The position numbers and the translations under genes are program-made. 64,000 nucleotides of DNA from Shewanella pealeana ATCC 700345 (GTDB lineage: Bacteria > Pseudomonadota > Gammaproteobacteria > Enterobacterales > Shewanellaceae): the NCBI RefSeq assembly GCF_000018285.1, contig NC_009901.1, positions 62,001-126,000 of the forward strand, read 5' to 3'. Below, in pieces: positions 43,266 to 51,575 of this stretch (position 1 is the stretch's first letter; every line of letters begins with the position of its first letter). The notes below the pieces were generated by a model, which was not told where the DNA came from, did no database searches, and saw only the letters and a program-made list of their open reading frames with translations.

Positions 43266-45053
43266 CTAGATGGCGACCTTTTGAGTTGCGATAAAGTCGT
43301 TTATCTGCTGCTCCAGTACTGACATAGGCACAGAACCATTGGCTAAGATAGCGTCATGGAAGGCGCGGATATCGAAGTTCTCGCCCAGTTCTACTTCTGC
43401 TTGAGCTCGCAAACGTTTAATTGTCAGCTCACCAATCTTGTATGACAAGGCTTGTCCTGGCCAGTTGATGTAGCGGTCAATCTCTGTATTGACGTTATGC
43501 ATCGATAGTGCGGTGTTGCTGGCCATAAAGTCGATTGCTTGTTGGCGAGACCAACCTTTGGCGTGCATGCCGGTATCCACTACGAGACGCGCTGCGCGCC
43601 ACATTTCATAGGTCAAACGGCCAAAGTTACTATAAGGGTCTTGGTAGAAGCCAGCCTCTAACCCCAGATACTCAGAGTAGAGGCCCCAACCTTCACCAAA
43701 CGCCGAGATATAGCTGTAACGACGGAAGTCGGGCAGGTTAGTTAACTCCTGATTAAGTGCAATTTGAAGGTGGTGGCCGGGTACGGCTTCATGCAGAGTG
43801 AGTGCTTCCATCTCGTACAGTGGGCGCTTATCTAGCGCGTAGGTGTTGACCCAGTAATAACCGGCTTCATCTGCGCGATTTGAACCTGAGTAACGCCCCG
43901 TGGTGTATTTAGGCGCGATTTCGGCGGGAACGGGTTCGATTCCATAAGGTTGGCGTGGAAGCTTACCAAAATACTTAGGCAGCATGGCATCGGCTTGCTT
44001 GGCGATATAGGCCGCTTCCTTGAGTAACTCTTCCGCTGTCTCAGGGTAGAACTGTGGGTCGGTTCTTAAAAAGTGTAGGAACTCGGCAAAGCTACCTTCG
44101 AACCCCACCTGTTCGATGATCTGCTGCATCTCACCTCGAATGCGCTTAACTTCTTGTAAGCCCAGCTGGTGCACCTCATCAGAGGTCATATCTAGGGTGG
44201 TGTAATAACGCACGCGATTCTCATAGAAGGCTTCACCATCGGGAAGGTCGTAGGTCGCAATACTCTCACGAGTGTTTGGGATATATTCCTTGGTGATGAA
44301 GTCGAAGAAGGCTTGGTACTGAGGAAGTACAGTGTGTTGCACTAAGGCGCGGCCCTGTTTAGTTAGTTCGGCTTTTTCTGCCTCACTGAAATGCGCTGGA
44401 TACTGAGTGAAGGGTTTGAAATAACCACTGTCTTCTACTGGCACGATAAAGGCGCTGATGCTGGTTTCAAACCCTTTGAGGGTGGCCTTAGCTGGGGTGA
44501 TGCCTGCATCTAGACCTTGGTTTAACCAATAGGTCTGCTGCTGGAAATACTCAGGCAGTGCTTGCAGCTGCTTTATGTAGTTGTGGTAGTCCTCGACTTT
44601 GGCAAAGCGCCCCTTGGCAATCGAGGCGATATAAGCATGAAAACCGCCTTCCGCCGAGATTGGCATGTAGTGATCTTTATAGCGATATTGGTCAACATCG
44701 TTTTGCAGTTGGTCGCGCAGTATCTGTGCGTTGATAGCGTCTTCTTTGCTGTAGCGGCTGCTGTCTATCTGCAGCAATTGTTTGAGTAACTGCTGTTTGC
44801 GCTGATCCATTGCTTCGAGTGCCGTTGGCGACAGGTCTTGCAGTTTACCGGCGGCCGTCTTATCACCTAGAGAGTAGGCAAAACTAGGGCTAGCATCTAG
44901 CGATGTTTGCCAGGCGGCATCAATAATGGACTGGAGTTGATTGTGGGTTGCGACTTGTTGAGTGCTGACATCTGACTGAGGCGCCGTTGATGTCGTGGCT
45001 TGGCAGGCGCTGAGACCCAAGACTAGTACTGAGGGAAGTAGGTATTTATACAT
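43266..45053 (-). CDS. DUF885-family lipoprotein (putative metallo-hydrolase)
   Basis: 595 aa. The start ATG 45053 gives a signal peptide with a lipobox (MYKYLLPSVLVLGLSAC, Cys17), so it is probably an outer-membrane or periplasmic lipoprotein. The C-terminal half has LHEAVPGHHLQ, the conserved HEAxPGHH motif of DUF885, likely metal-binding, and GEGWGLYSEYLGLE. The family is related to peptidases, but activity is not established. The frame extends to 45116 with no good start. It stands alone between intergenic repeats. Confidence 0.8.
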   Translation of the reverse strand: MYKYLLPSVLVLGLSACQATTSTAPQSDVSTQQVATHNQLQSIIDAAWQTSLDASPSFAYSLGDKTAAGKLQDLSPTALEAMDQRKQQLLKQLLQIDSSRYSKEDAINAQILRDQLQNDVDQYRYKDHYMPISAEGGFHAYIASIAKGRFAKVEDYHNYIKQLQALPEYFQQQTYWLNQGLDAGITPAKATLKGFETSISAFIVPVEDSGYFKPFTQYPAHFSEAEKAELTKQGRALVQHTVLPQYQAFFDFITKEYIPNTRESIATYDLPDGEAFYENRVRYYTTLDMTSDEVHQLGLQEVKRIRGEMQQIIEQVGFEGSFAEFLHFLRTDPQFYPETAEELLKEAAYIAKQADAMLPKYFGKLPRQPYGIEPVPAEIAPKYTTGRYSGSNRADEAGYYWVNTYALDKRPLYEMEALTLHEAVPGHHLQIALNQELTNLPDFRRYSYISAFGEGWGLYSEYLGLEAGFYQDPYSNFGRLTYEMWRAARLVVDTGMHAKGWSRQQAIDFMASNTALSMHNVNTEIDRYINWPGQALSYKIGELTIKRLRAQAEVELGENFDIRAFHDAILANGSVPMSVLEQQINDFIATQKVAI

Positions 45054-45171
45054 GAGTATGTCCATTATTGTTTTTATTATCAGCTTGAATATACCGTTAC
45101 CGCTGCCAAAGGTCACGGATGAAAATTAAACGAAATGTGACAAAAGATTAAACGTGAAGCTGGTGGAGCTT

Positions 45172-45344
45172 ATACCAATCAGTATAAAGATTTGGTCGCT
45201 CAGCGATAGTTTAGCGGCACTGAGACAAGGCAACGAGTGAAGAGCATAGTTGAACTAGGGTTAAGCTCCCTCTTGTTCATTAAGAGTCGCAGTATCAGAG
45301 CCGCTAAAACTCTGAGTAGATCAACTTCTTATACTGATTGGTAT
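45172..45344. mobile_element. MITE-like inverted-repeat element
   Basis: A 173-base element with perfect 16-base terminal inverted repeats (ATACCAATCAGTATAA at 45172-45187 and its complement at 45329-45344). Inside are subterminal inverted segments TTTAGCGGC-ACTGA and TCAGAGCCGCTAAA matching at 13 of 14. There is no ORF. The whole can fold into a long hairpin, as non-autonomous transposable elements do. No clear target duplication is visible. It lies between hemN and the DUF885 gene. Confidence 0.75.
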
Positions 45345-45361
45345 TATATTTATCAGGCACA

Positions 45362-45387
45362 AAAAAACCGGCTAAGGCCGGTTTTTT
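45362..45387. terminator. Terminator of hemN
   Basis: Stem AAAAAACCGGC / GCCGGTTTTTT with a TAAG loop, 29 bases past the hemN stop. T runs exist on both strands, so it can work in either direction. Confidence 0.92.
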
Positions 45388-45415
45388 GAGGTTCTAATTG
45401 TACTTTACAAGCCGA

Positions 45416-46792
45416 TTAGATAACGCGAGAGAACTGCTGTTGTCTTGCTTTCTCACGGTAGTAAACATCGAAACAGATACAGATGTTACGGATCAACAGG
45501 CGGCCAGTAGGGCTGATAGTGATCTTGCGGTCTGTTATGTCGACTAGCTTATCATCGATGAAGGTTTGCAGTAGCTTTAAGTCTTCTGCGAAATACTCTT
45601 CGAAGTTGATGTTTAGCTTCTCTTCAATCTTCGCCATATCTAGGTCGAAGTGGCAGATAAGCTGCTTAATCACTACGCGGCGAATTTCGTCGTCACGGTT
45701 TAAGCTACAACCTTTCCAGAGTGCATGACCATTAGCATCGATTGACTCGAAGTATGGACGAATGTCTTTCTGGTTCTGTGCGTAGCAATCGCCAATTTGG
45801 CTGATTGAAGACACACCTAGACCCAATAGATCACACTCTTCTTGAGTCGTGTAACCTTGGAAGTTACGGTGTAGACGACCTTCGTTTTGCAGAATAGACA
45901 GCTCGTCATCTGGCTTAGCAAAGTGGTCCATACCAATGTATTGGTAACCTGCGCCCGTTAGCGTCTCGATAGTTTGGTGTAACATATCAAGCTTCTGCTG
46001 TGGTGACGCTAAGTCTTCGTCTTTAATCTTACGCTGGGCTGCAAAACGTGATGGCAGGTGAGCGTAGTTAAATACAGATAGACGGTCTGGGTTTAGATCC
46101 AGTACGCGCTGCATGGTTTCAGCAAAGGTCTCTGGTGTCTGGTGCGGCAAGCCGTAGATTAAGTCGATGTTAGTTGAAACAAAGCCTAGCTCTTTAGCGC
46201 GTGCCATTAGGTCGAAGATAAACTGCTCGTCTTGCTCACGGTTTACTGCAACTTGCACTTTCTTGTTGAAGTCTTGAACACCGATAGAGATACGGTTGAA
46301 GCCGGCTTCTTTTAGGGTGTCTAGCATCGAAAGTTCGATTTCACGCGGGTCGACTTCGATTGAGTATTCACCTACATCGGCAACGTTGAAGTTAGCCTTA
46401 ATGAGTGCTGATAGCTTAAGAATTTGCTCAGGAGTTAGGAATGTCGGTGTACCACCACCCCAGTGAATTTGGGTAACTAAGTAATTTTTAAACAGCGGTG
46501 CACGTTTAACGATTTCTGCTGCTAAGTACTCAATGTACTGATCGGCTTTATGCTGATGACGAGTGATAACTTTATTGCAGCCACAGTAGTAACAAAGCTT
46601 GGCGCAGAAAGGAATATGGATATAAAGAGAAAGTTTGTCACTCTTGCTGTTCTTGATAGAAGTCAGCAATTTTTCCTCGGTAAACGAGTCATCGAATTCC
46701 AAGGCCGTCGGATAAGAAGTATAACGTGGACCGCTATAATTGTACTTTTCGATCATTGACTGATCCCAACTAATTGGGGTGGGCTGCTTCAA
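45416..46792 (-). CDS. hemN: Oxygen-independent coproporphyrinogen III oxidase HemN
   Basis: 458 aa radical-SAM enzyme. The cluster motif is CAKLCYYCGC (CxxxCxxC) near residue 60, followed by THWGGGTP-type (IHWGGGTPTFL) and EVDPREIEL. It converts coproporphyrinogen III to protoporphyrinogen IX in haem synthesis without oxygen. I place the start at TTG 46792: GGAGGA lies 6 bases upstream and the protein then has the length of E. coli HemN. An ATG at 46837 is open in frame but lacks a good ribosome-binding site. Confidence 0.94.
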   Translation of the reverse strand: MKQPTPISWDQSMIEKYNYSGPRYTSYPTALEFDDSFTEEKLLTSIKNSKSDKLSLYIHIPFCAKLCYYCGCNKVITRHQHKADQYIEYLAAEIVKRAPLFKNYLVTQIHWGGGTPTFLTPEQILKLSALIKANFNVADVGEYSIEVDPREIELSMLDTLKEAGFNRISIGVQDFNKKVQVAVNREQDEQFIFDLMARAKELGFVSTNIDLIYGLPHQTPETFAETMQRVLDLNPDRLSVFNYAHLPSRFAAQRKIKDEDLASPQQKLDMLHQTIETLTGAGYQYIGMDHFAKPDDELSILQNEGRLHRNFQGYTTQEECDLLGLGVSSISQIGDCYAQNQKDIRPYFESIDANGHALWKGCSLNRDDEIRRVVIKQLICHFDLDMAKIEEKLNINFEEYFAEDLKLLQTFIDDKLVDITDRKITISPTGRLLIRNICICFDVYYREKARQQQFSRVI

Positions 46793-47043
46793 GGCGTGTC
46801 CTCCGGCGTGTAGTTTAGCAACATGTGAAGTATGCACGGTTATTTGTTGAATAACCTTGATCCATGTTGTAAAAATTCAATATGGGTAGCAAAGTGTGAC
46901 TGAATATCGCTGAAAATGAGGTGGATGTCTGTGCTCATGGGAAAATTTTGTGCACAGACTCACCCTATATGAGCAAAATATGTCATAACTGCGATTTGGA
47001 TGCTGCCCTTTTAAAAGTCAGTTATCTGTATCGCATCGAATAA

Positions 47044-47511
47044 TTAGTGTAGTGAGCCTGGGTTTAGTTCACTAAGCCGCTTGGCTTCTTCTAATATTTT
47101 GAGCTCTAGCTCACTTTCAGAACGCATGCGAGCGAAGTCGAGTTTCATGCGCTGTTGTTTTTCTAAGGCTTTACGCTGTTCTTTGATTGGGTGCGCTTTA
47201 ATAACGTCAAAATGCTTAAAAATGGCGGGGTACTGGCTGGCAATGCGTTCTGAGATCCCGACTAACTGAGACAGCTTAGCAATGCGCATTACGCCTTCAG
47301 ATAGCTCGCAGCGCTCTTCTAGCATCGCGGTAGCGATATAGCGAATATTGTCGAGCAGTTCATTTGCCTTAGCTTTAGCTGCATCGGCTTGTTGTTGTTC
47401 GCGTTTTATTTTTAGCTGTTTTTGTTTGCGAATTTGAATAAGCAGGTAGGTCGCATAAGCTGAAAGCGTGGCGATGATAAGTACACCGATAACAATAAAG
47501 GTTGTTGTCAT
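47044..47511 (-). CDS. DUF2489-family membrane-anchored protein
   Basis: 155 aa. One N-terminal membrane segment (about 4-25) is followed by a basic coiled coil (KQKQLKIKREQQQADAAKAKANELLDNIRYIATAMLEERCELSEGVMRI). The pattern LDNIRYIATAMLEERCELSEG is that of gammaproteobacterial DUF2489 proteins. The function is unknown. It lies directly downstream of yihI on the same strand, as in related genomes. Confidence 0.75.
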   Translation of the reverse strand: MTTTFIVIGVLIIATLSAYATYLLIQIRKQKQLKIKREQQQADAAKAKANELLDNIRYIATAMLEERCELSEGVMRIAKLSQLVGISERIASQYPAIFKHFDVIKAHPIKEQRKALEKQQRMKLDFARMRSESELELKILEEAKRLSELNPGSLH

Positions 47512-47558
47512 ACTAAACCCTAGTTGGTAGGAGTGGAATGCTGGTGACGATTATGGAT

Positions 47559-47587
47559 AAAAATATGGCATCAATAAAGATGCCATA
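47559..47587 (-). terminator. Terminator of yihI
   Basis: Perfect 9-base stem TATGGCATC / GATGCCATA with a 6-base loop, followed on the minus strand by TTTTT. It lies 18 bases past the yihI stop. Confidence 0.88.
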
Positions 47588-47604
47588 AGGTTTACACATA
47601 AGAG

Positions 47605-48141
47605 TTAGTCTTTGTCGAAGTAGTCTTTTAACAGATCTGCACCAGACTCGAACTTATCAAATAAGTCGTCATCACTAACGGCTTTTTTGTTTTTCGGCTC
47701 ATCGTCTTCTTCGTCATTAATACCAAGTCTGTCCATCAGTGCTTCAATCTGGTTTAACTGCTTGTTTAACCATGCTTGATCGTCTTGGCTGAGGTTTTTA
47801 CCTTCTTCAAGCATATCGAGTAGGCTATTGAGTCTTGGATCTTCCTCAAGCTTCAACAATTTCTGCTCATCAGTTAGTTTTGGCCCTTTAGGCTTCTTCT
47901 CAACTTTTACTTCTGTGTTGATATGCAGTTGAACAGGTTTTTTGCTGCCATGGCGTGGATCGGCATTTTTAGCTTTGCCGCCATTAGCTTGGCTTTCAAT
48001 CATCGAAGCGTTATGACGACTTCCCGCTTTATTGCCAGCAACTTGTTTCTTGCCTGCAAGAACTCGATCTTTCTTCTTGGTTCTTGGGGCTAATTTGGGA
48101 GCATTCTCGTTGCTCTTACGCGTTTTCTTACTACGGGACAT
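47605..48141 (-). CDS. yihI: Der GTPase-activating protein YihI
   Basis: 178 aa. A very basic N-terminus (MSRSKKTRKSNENAPKLAPRTKKKDR) precedes a C-terminal acidic helical domain (LEEDPRLNSLLDMLEEGKNLSQDDQAWLNKQLNQIEALMDRLGI), the pattern of YihI, which stimulates the GTPase of the ribosome-assembly factor Der. In E. coli it lies beside csrC and yihA. The synteny here matches that of a CsrB-type RNA and ysxC downstream in map order. Confidence 0.9.
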   Translation of the reverse strand: MSRSKKTRKSNENAPKLAPRTKKKDRVLAGKKQVAGNKAGSRHNASMIESQANGGKAKNADPRHGSKKPVQLHINTEVKVEKKPKGPKLTDEQKLLKLEEDPRLNSLLDMLEEGKNLSQDDQAWLNKQLNQIEALMDRLGINDEEDDEPKNKKAVSDDDLFDKFESGADLLKDYFDKD

Positions 48142-48194
48142 GATCGCTTATCTCGATAACTTATAAAGACTCTGTTGCTAAAAAGCGACTCGGC

Positions 48195-48863
48195 TCATAC
48201 AACAACTGAAGTTTGGTCGCGTGTTATATCAGATCCTGATGGTTTTTGCACCAGAATGAGATCGTTTGCTGCAAATAATAGCTTAAAACCGACTTTATTT
48301 GCCAGAAACTCAAAAGTTGCCTGCTGATAAAAGCTCACATGGGTCAGATTATTCTTGTGGTGCCATTTATCAAATGCACTAAGATCGCTGAGCAGAGGAG
48401 TGCTGATTGCAATCCAGCCACCGGGTTTGAGTAATTGCTTGAGTAGGTCCCATTCTTTACAAGGGAAACGAAAATGCTCGAACACTCGGTAACAGCAGAT
48501 GAAATCGTATTCTTGCTTTAGAGAGCGGTTCCACGGAGCAAGGCTAGGGTCATATTGATTGAGTTGATGGCCTTTTTTGCTGATTTTTCTTAGGGCTTTA
48601 CTATCGAGGGTACGGCCAAAGTTAAGTCCTAATAAAGGCGTGTGGCCGTCTTCACACTGTTCGACCAAATCTAGCATAAAGCGCGCGAGGGCTTTTTGTT
48701 TGTTATTGGCAAGCCGATATTTTTGCTGCTCAGCAGAAGGGGGGAGGTGGGAGTTCGCGTCGGCAAAAACCAATTGGCATAGATGACAATGATACAAGCA
48801 GCGTTTTTTATTGGCATAAAACCGAGCGGTATTATCACTATGGCAAAGGGGGCATCTACGCAT
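48195..48863 (-). CDS. Class I SAM-dependent methyltransferase with N-terminal zinc ribbon
   Basis: 222 aa. The N-terminus CPLCHSDNTARFYANKKRCLYHCHLC carries four zinc-ligand cysteine positions (CxxC twice). The rest is a Methyltransf_23-like fold, with GLNFGRTL in place of the usual SAM glycine loop and YDFICCYRVFEHFRFPCKEWDLLKQLLKPGGWIAISTPL later. The substrate is not known. It sits between yihI and the sRNA terminator. It may methylate a small molecule or cell-surface sugar. Confidence 0.75.
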   Translation of the reverse strand: MRRCPLCHSDNTARFYANKKRCLYHCHLCQLVFADANSHLPPSAEQQKYRLANNKQKALARFMLDLVEQCEDGHTPLLGLNFGRTLDSKALRKISKKGHQLNQYDPSLAPWNRSLKQEYDFICCYRVFEHFRFPCKEWDLLKQLLKPGGWIAISTPLLSDLSAFDKWHHKNNLTHVSFYQQATFEFLANKVGFKLLFAANDLILVQKPSGSDITRDQTSVVV

Positions 48864-48912
48864 ATATAGTTCAAATCAACGAGTTACTATATTTGAGTAT
48901 ATGGTGAGAAAT

Positions 48913-48940
48913 AAAAAAAGGCGACAGATAATCTGTCGCC
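48913..48940 (-). terminator. Terminator of the CsrB-type RNA
   Basis: Stem GGCGACAGA / TCTGTCGCC with a 3-base centre, followed on the minus strand by T7. No protein gene lies upstream of it on that strand for over 700 bases, so it belongs to the sRNA. Confidence 0.92.
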
Positions 48941-49400
48941 TCTATAAAGTGTCAATCGACACCAATTCTGATTTCAAGTATCCATACTTGCTATGTGACT
49001 ATCCCGGTCAATATCCATCTTATTTTTTGTCTGCTTTCCATGCATGTCTTATAGTTTGTGGTCTTCCCGACACTTTATTTTTAGACCTGTCGTCTTCCCG
49101 ACAACAGTTTCCGTAGATGGTCTTTAAAGACACATCACAATTTTTATTCGTCCATCCAATGACGCCAAAGTAACCATCCATGTATATTTTTTAAGTATCT
49201 TCCAGTGATAACAAGCTTCCCGCAAGTGCATCCAAAGCATCAGCTTCCTATGCTATGTTTGTATCCTACAAACATTTTCCTATTGGTAGATGTTTCCTGA
49301 ATGTAAGGGTTAATGCTAAATAGCGTTTTGGCCTTCCTAACCAAATCCTTACTAAATTCTTGCGACCTGGACTTCAAACTGAAATCTCGACTCTTATTAT
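48913..49400 (-). ncRNA. csrC: CsrB/CsrC-family sRNA (CsrA-sequestering)
   Basis: The minus strand of this gene-free stretch carries 19 GGA motifs between 49348 and 48981, against about six expected by chance. Several sit in hairpin loops: ATGTTTGTA-GGA-TACAAACAT, TGTCG-GGAAGA-CGACA, CAAGT-ATGGAT-ACTTG and TGAC-CGGGATA-GTCA. A strong terminator closes it at 48913-48940. This is the design of CsrB/CsrC RNAs, which titrate CsrA. The place between yihI and ysxC matches E. coli csrC. The 5' end is not certain: transcription may begin as far up as about 49534. Confidence 0.9.
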
Positions 49401-49540
49401 TTTTAGTGAGTGGTCTCAATATTATTGTTATTATTTCGTTACTTTATTCTTATATCTTAAATGCATAGATACCGAAATCTGAAAGTTATTATTAAATAAT
49501 TTTTGTACTAACAGTTGGGTTCATCTCGGTACGGGGCCTA

Positions 49541-49569
49541 TTTAAACCTAGAACTGTGATCTCTGTCAA
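49541..49569 (-). promoter_or_regulatory. Sigma-70 promoter, probably for the CsrB-type RNA
   Basis: On the minus strand TTGACA (49569-49564), a 17-base spacer and TTTAAA (49546-49541), followed by a GC-rich discriminator TAGGCCCCG. The -35 is perfect and the -10 matches 4 of 6. Transcription would start near 49534, giving an RNA of about 620 nt with the first 185 nt free of GGA motifs. Confidence 0.6.
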
Positions 49570-49585
49570 GAGGGTTTTGCTTGAA

Positions 49586-49603
49586 GTTTACGTAAACGTA
49601 AAC
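49586..49603. promoter_or_regulatory. Palindrome upstream of the sRNA promoter
   Basis: A perfect 12-base palindrome GTTTACGTAAAC followed at once by GTAAAC. Centred about 58 bases upstream of the likely start, it sits where an activator would bind. No match to a known regulator is claimed. Confidence 0.5.
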
Positions 49604-49613
49604 AGGATGATAT

Positions 49614-49636
49614 AAAAAAGGACGGTGAAACCGTCC
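49614..49636 (-). terminator. Terminator of the cytochrome c4 gene
   Basis: Stem GGACGGT / ACCGTCC with a 3-base loop followed on the minus strand by T6, 21 bases past the stop. Confidence 0.92.
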
Positions 49637-49656
49637 TCTTAAGATCTAGCTAATAT

Positions 49657-50277
49657 TTACTTAAGGCTTGATATATATTTAGATAATGCTTCGATGTCGG
49701 CTGCATTTAACTTTTTCGCGACGTCTTGCATCATGCCATTTAAGTCGTTGTTACGATTTGTATCGTGGAACTTATTTAGCTGGATCTTGATATAATTTGC
49801 ATGTTGGCTGTTGATTGCAGGGAAGCCTGCAAGCTCAGTTCCTTTACCTTCAGGACCATGACAAGCGATACAGGCTGTGATGCCGCGAGCCGAGTCACCG
49901 GTGGTATAGAGCTGTGCTCCTAGTTCTGGGATATCTTTAACTTCGATATCTTTGTTTTCTTGGCTAGCATAAAAGGCAGAAATGTCTGCGATATCTTGAT
50001 CGCTCAGAGTGACAGACATGCCGCCCATGATTGGGTCCATACGACCTTCTTTTCCACCAGTTTGTGCTGCACTGCGGAAATCATGTAGCTGCTTTTCTAG
50101 GTAGGTAACGTGTTGACCTGCAAGTTTAGGATACATGTCTATCATGCTGTTGCCGTCAACACCGTGACAAGCAGAACAAACAATGGCTTTAGTTTTTCCG
50201 GCTTCGGCATTTCCTTCGGCCATTGCAGGTAAAGAGATTGTGGCTAAAACAGACAGCGCAAGAGCTAACTTTTTCAT
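49657..50277 (-). CDS. Cytochrome c4, di-haem periplasmic electron carrier
   Basis: 206 aa. Signal peptide (MKKLALALSVLATISLPAMA) then two haem-binding CxxCH motifs, CSACH (about residue 35) and CIACH (about residue 137), each followed by a GxxG-type stretch (DGNSMIDMYPKLAGQH; EGKGTELAGFPAINSQH) and axial Met-bearing loops. This two-domain layout is that of cytochrome c4, which passes electrons to terminal oxidases. It is divergent from ysxC and ends with its own terminator. Confidence 0.92.
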   Translation of the reverse strand: MKKLALALSVLATISLPAMAEGNAEAGKTKAIVCSACHGVDGNSMIDMYPKLAGQHVTYLEKQLHDFRSAAQTGGKEGRMDPIMGGMSVTLSDQDIADISAFYASQENKDIEVKDIPELGAQLYTTGDSARGITACIACHGPEGKGTELAGFPAINSQHANYIKIQLNKFHDTNRNNDLNGMMQDVAKKLNAADIEALSKYISSLK

Positions 50278-50446
50278 GGCGTTCCAACTTCTTATTAAAA
50301 TATTTGTCTTGAGCTTACTAGGAAGACCCGCAAGCGTGATAAAATGTATTTTATGTGATCGGGGTAATATTTTACACGAAATTGTGAAAATGTAAGCAAC
50401 TCTTCGATATTTATAAAGGTTTGTGAGTAAAATTTTGGAGTTAATT

Positions 50447-51124
50447 GTGAGTGAATCTCATATCGATTTCCGTAAAGCAGAGTTTTTAATTAGTGCACCT
50501 GATATTGCACACTTGAATGAATACCTTCCTGGCGACGTTGGGGTGGAGATCGCATTTGCGGGCCGTTCGAATGCGGGTAAGTCGAGTGCTTTAAATTTAC
50601 TGACTGAGCAAAAAATTGCTCGAACCAGTAAAACGCCTGGGCGTACGCAGTTAATTAACGTCTTTAGATTGGATAAACACCGCCGCTTGGTGGATTTACC
50701 GGGTTATGGTTTTGCTCAAGTTCCTTTGGCTCTTAAGCTTAAGTGGCAAGAATCATTGGGTGAATACTTGCTTAAACGTGACTGTTTGAGCGGTGTGGTG
50801 GTATTGATGGATATCCGTCATCCACTAAAAGATCTTGATATGCAAATGATTGAGTGGGCTGTTGAGAGTCATATTCCTGTTTTAGCACTATTAACCAAAG
50901 CCGATAAGCTAGGTCAAAGCGCTAGAATGAAGATGGTTAATGAAGTGCGCAAGAAACTAAGCCATTTTGAAGACGGCGTAAAGGTTGAGCCTTTCTCTTC
51001 ATTAAAAGGGATTGGTAAAGGTAAGGTGCTGGGGATCCTAGATAGTTGGTGTAAGCCTGAATGGTTGATGCAGCAACTGGAAGCCGATGCTATTGCCGCT
51101 CAAGCTGAAGCGGATAAAGATTAA
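50447..51124 (+). CDS. ysxC: Ribosome-assembly GTPase YsxC/EngB (YihA)
   Basis: 225 aa. G motifs: G1 GRSNAGKSS (about 36), G3 DLPGYG (about 83), G4 TKAD (about 150). This small GTPase is needed for large-subunit maturation. The start is GTG 50447, with TTTTGGAG six bases before; an upstream GTG at 50423 lacks a good ribosome-binding site, and the N-terminus [23 protein letters not shown] then matches the family. A terminator follows at 51165. Confidence 0.93.
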   Translation: MSESHIDFRKAEFLISAPDIAHLNEYLPGDVGVEIAFAGRSNAGKSSALNLLTEQKIARTSKTPGRTQLINVFRLDKHRRLVDLPGYGFAQVPLALKLKWQESLGEYLLKRDCLSGVVVLMDIRHPLKDLDMQMIEWAVESHIPVLALLTKADKLGQSARMKMVNEVRKKLSHFEDGVKVEPFSSLKGIGKGKVLGILDSWCKPEWLMQQLEADAIAAQAEADKD

Positions 51125-51164
51125 CGCTCTAATGTCATAGCTGTGGCACGCAGATAGCTAAATG

Positions 51165-51192
51165 ACGCTCCTATTAAAGGGGCGTTTTTTTT
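51165..51192 (+). terminator. Terminator of ysxC
   Basis: Stem ACGCTCC / GGGGCGT (one G-U pair) with a 7-base loop, followed by T8 on the plus strand. Confidence 0.88.
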
Positions 51193-51226
51193 GGTCTTTT
51201 TTAGCGGCATTAAGCGAAAAACAGGC

Positions 51227-51255
51227 AAAAAAAAACCGACGGCATAAACCATCGG
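51227..51255 (-). terminator. Orphan minus-strand terminator downstream of spf
   Basis: On the minus strand the stem CCGATGG / CCGTCGG (one G-U pair) with a 6-base loop is followed by T9. No gene is visible between it and the spf terminator 140 bases upstream. It could be a second terminator for spf read-through or the end of an unlisted small RNA. Confidence 0.8.
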
Positions 51256-51395
51256 CATAAATTAGCTCTTTTGGGGAGAAGCTAAATTCAACAAGACTCA
51301 AGTTCAATCAAACTATATTGATATCGCTCAATGAACACAGCATAACTCGAATTTTGTTCAATTTAAAGTAATTACTCTAAATTTTATTTCAGACG

Positions 51396-51512
51396 AAAAA
51401 AAGCCCCAGCAAATTAGATTTGCTGAGGCGCCATAATTTGGCCATTCACTATAAAATAGCGAACGTAAAAAAAAGGTCTGAAAGATAGAACATCTTAACC
51501 TCTGTACCCTAC
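51396..51512 (-). ncRNA. spf: Spot 42 RNA (spf)
   Basis: The minus strand from 51512 begins GTAGGGTACAGAGG and continues TAAGATGTTCTATCTTTCAG then ACCTTTT, nearly identical to E. coli Spot 42 in its first 45 bases. It ends in a stem AGCAAAT.. / ATTTGCT followed by T7. It lies between polA and ysxC, as in E. coli. Spot 42 is an Hfq-dependent RNA that represses catabolic genes when cAMP-CRP is low. The 3' half differs from E. coli. Confidence 0.95.
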
Positions 51513-51519
51513 GCCGAGA

Positions 51520-51548
51520 ATATTACTCCATTAATCGTTATATGAAAA
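51520..51548 (-). promoter_or_regulatory. spf promoter
   Basis: On the minus strand a -10 TAATAT (51525-51520) lies 7 bases before the Spot 42 start, and a weak -35 TTTTCA is 17 bases further up (51548-51543). Confidence 0.7.
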
Positions 51549-51575
51549 ACTGTTTTTGTAAATAAGGCACAATAA

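Noticed and set aside
46840..46870. FNR/EtrA-like site upstream of hemN (TTGAT-N4-GTTGT)
   Set aside because: Only the first half-site fits; the second half is not ATCAA.
48901..49116. Plus-strand ORF of 71 aa in the yihI-cytochrome gap
   Set aside because: It runs through the sRNA terminator and the GGA-rich RNA on the opposite strand; no ribosome-binding site and unlikely composition.
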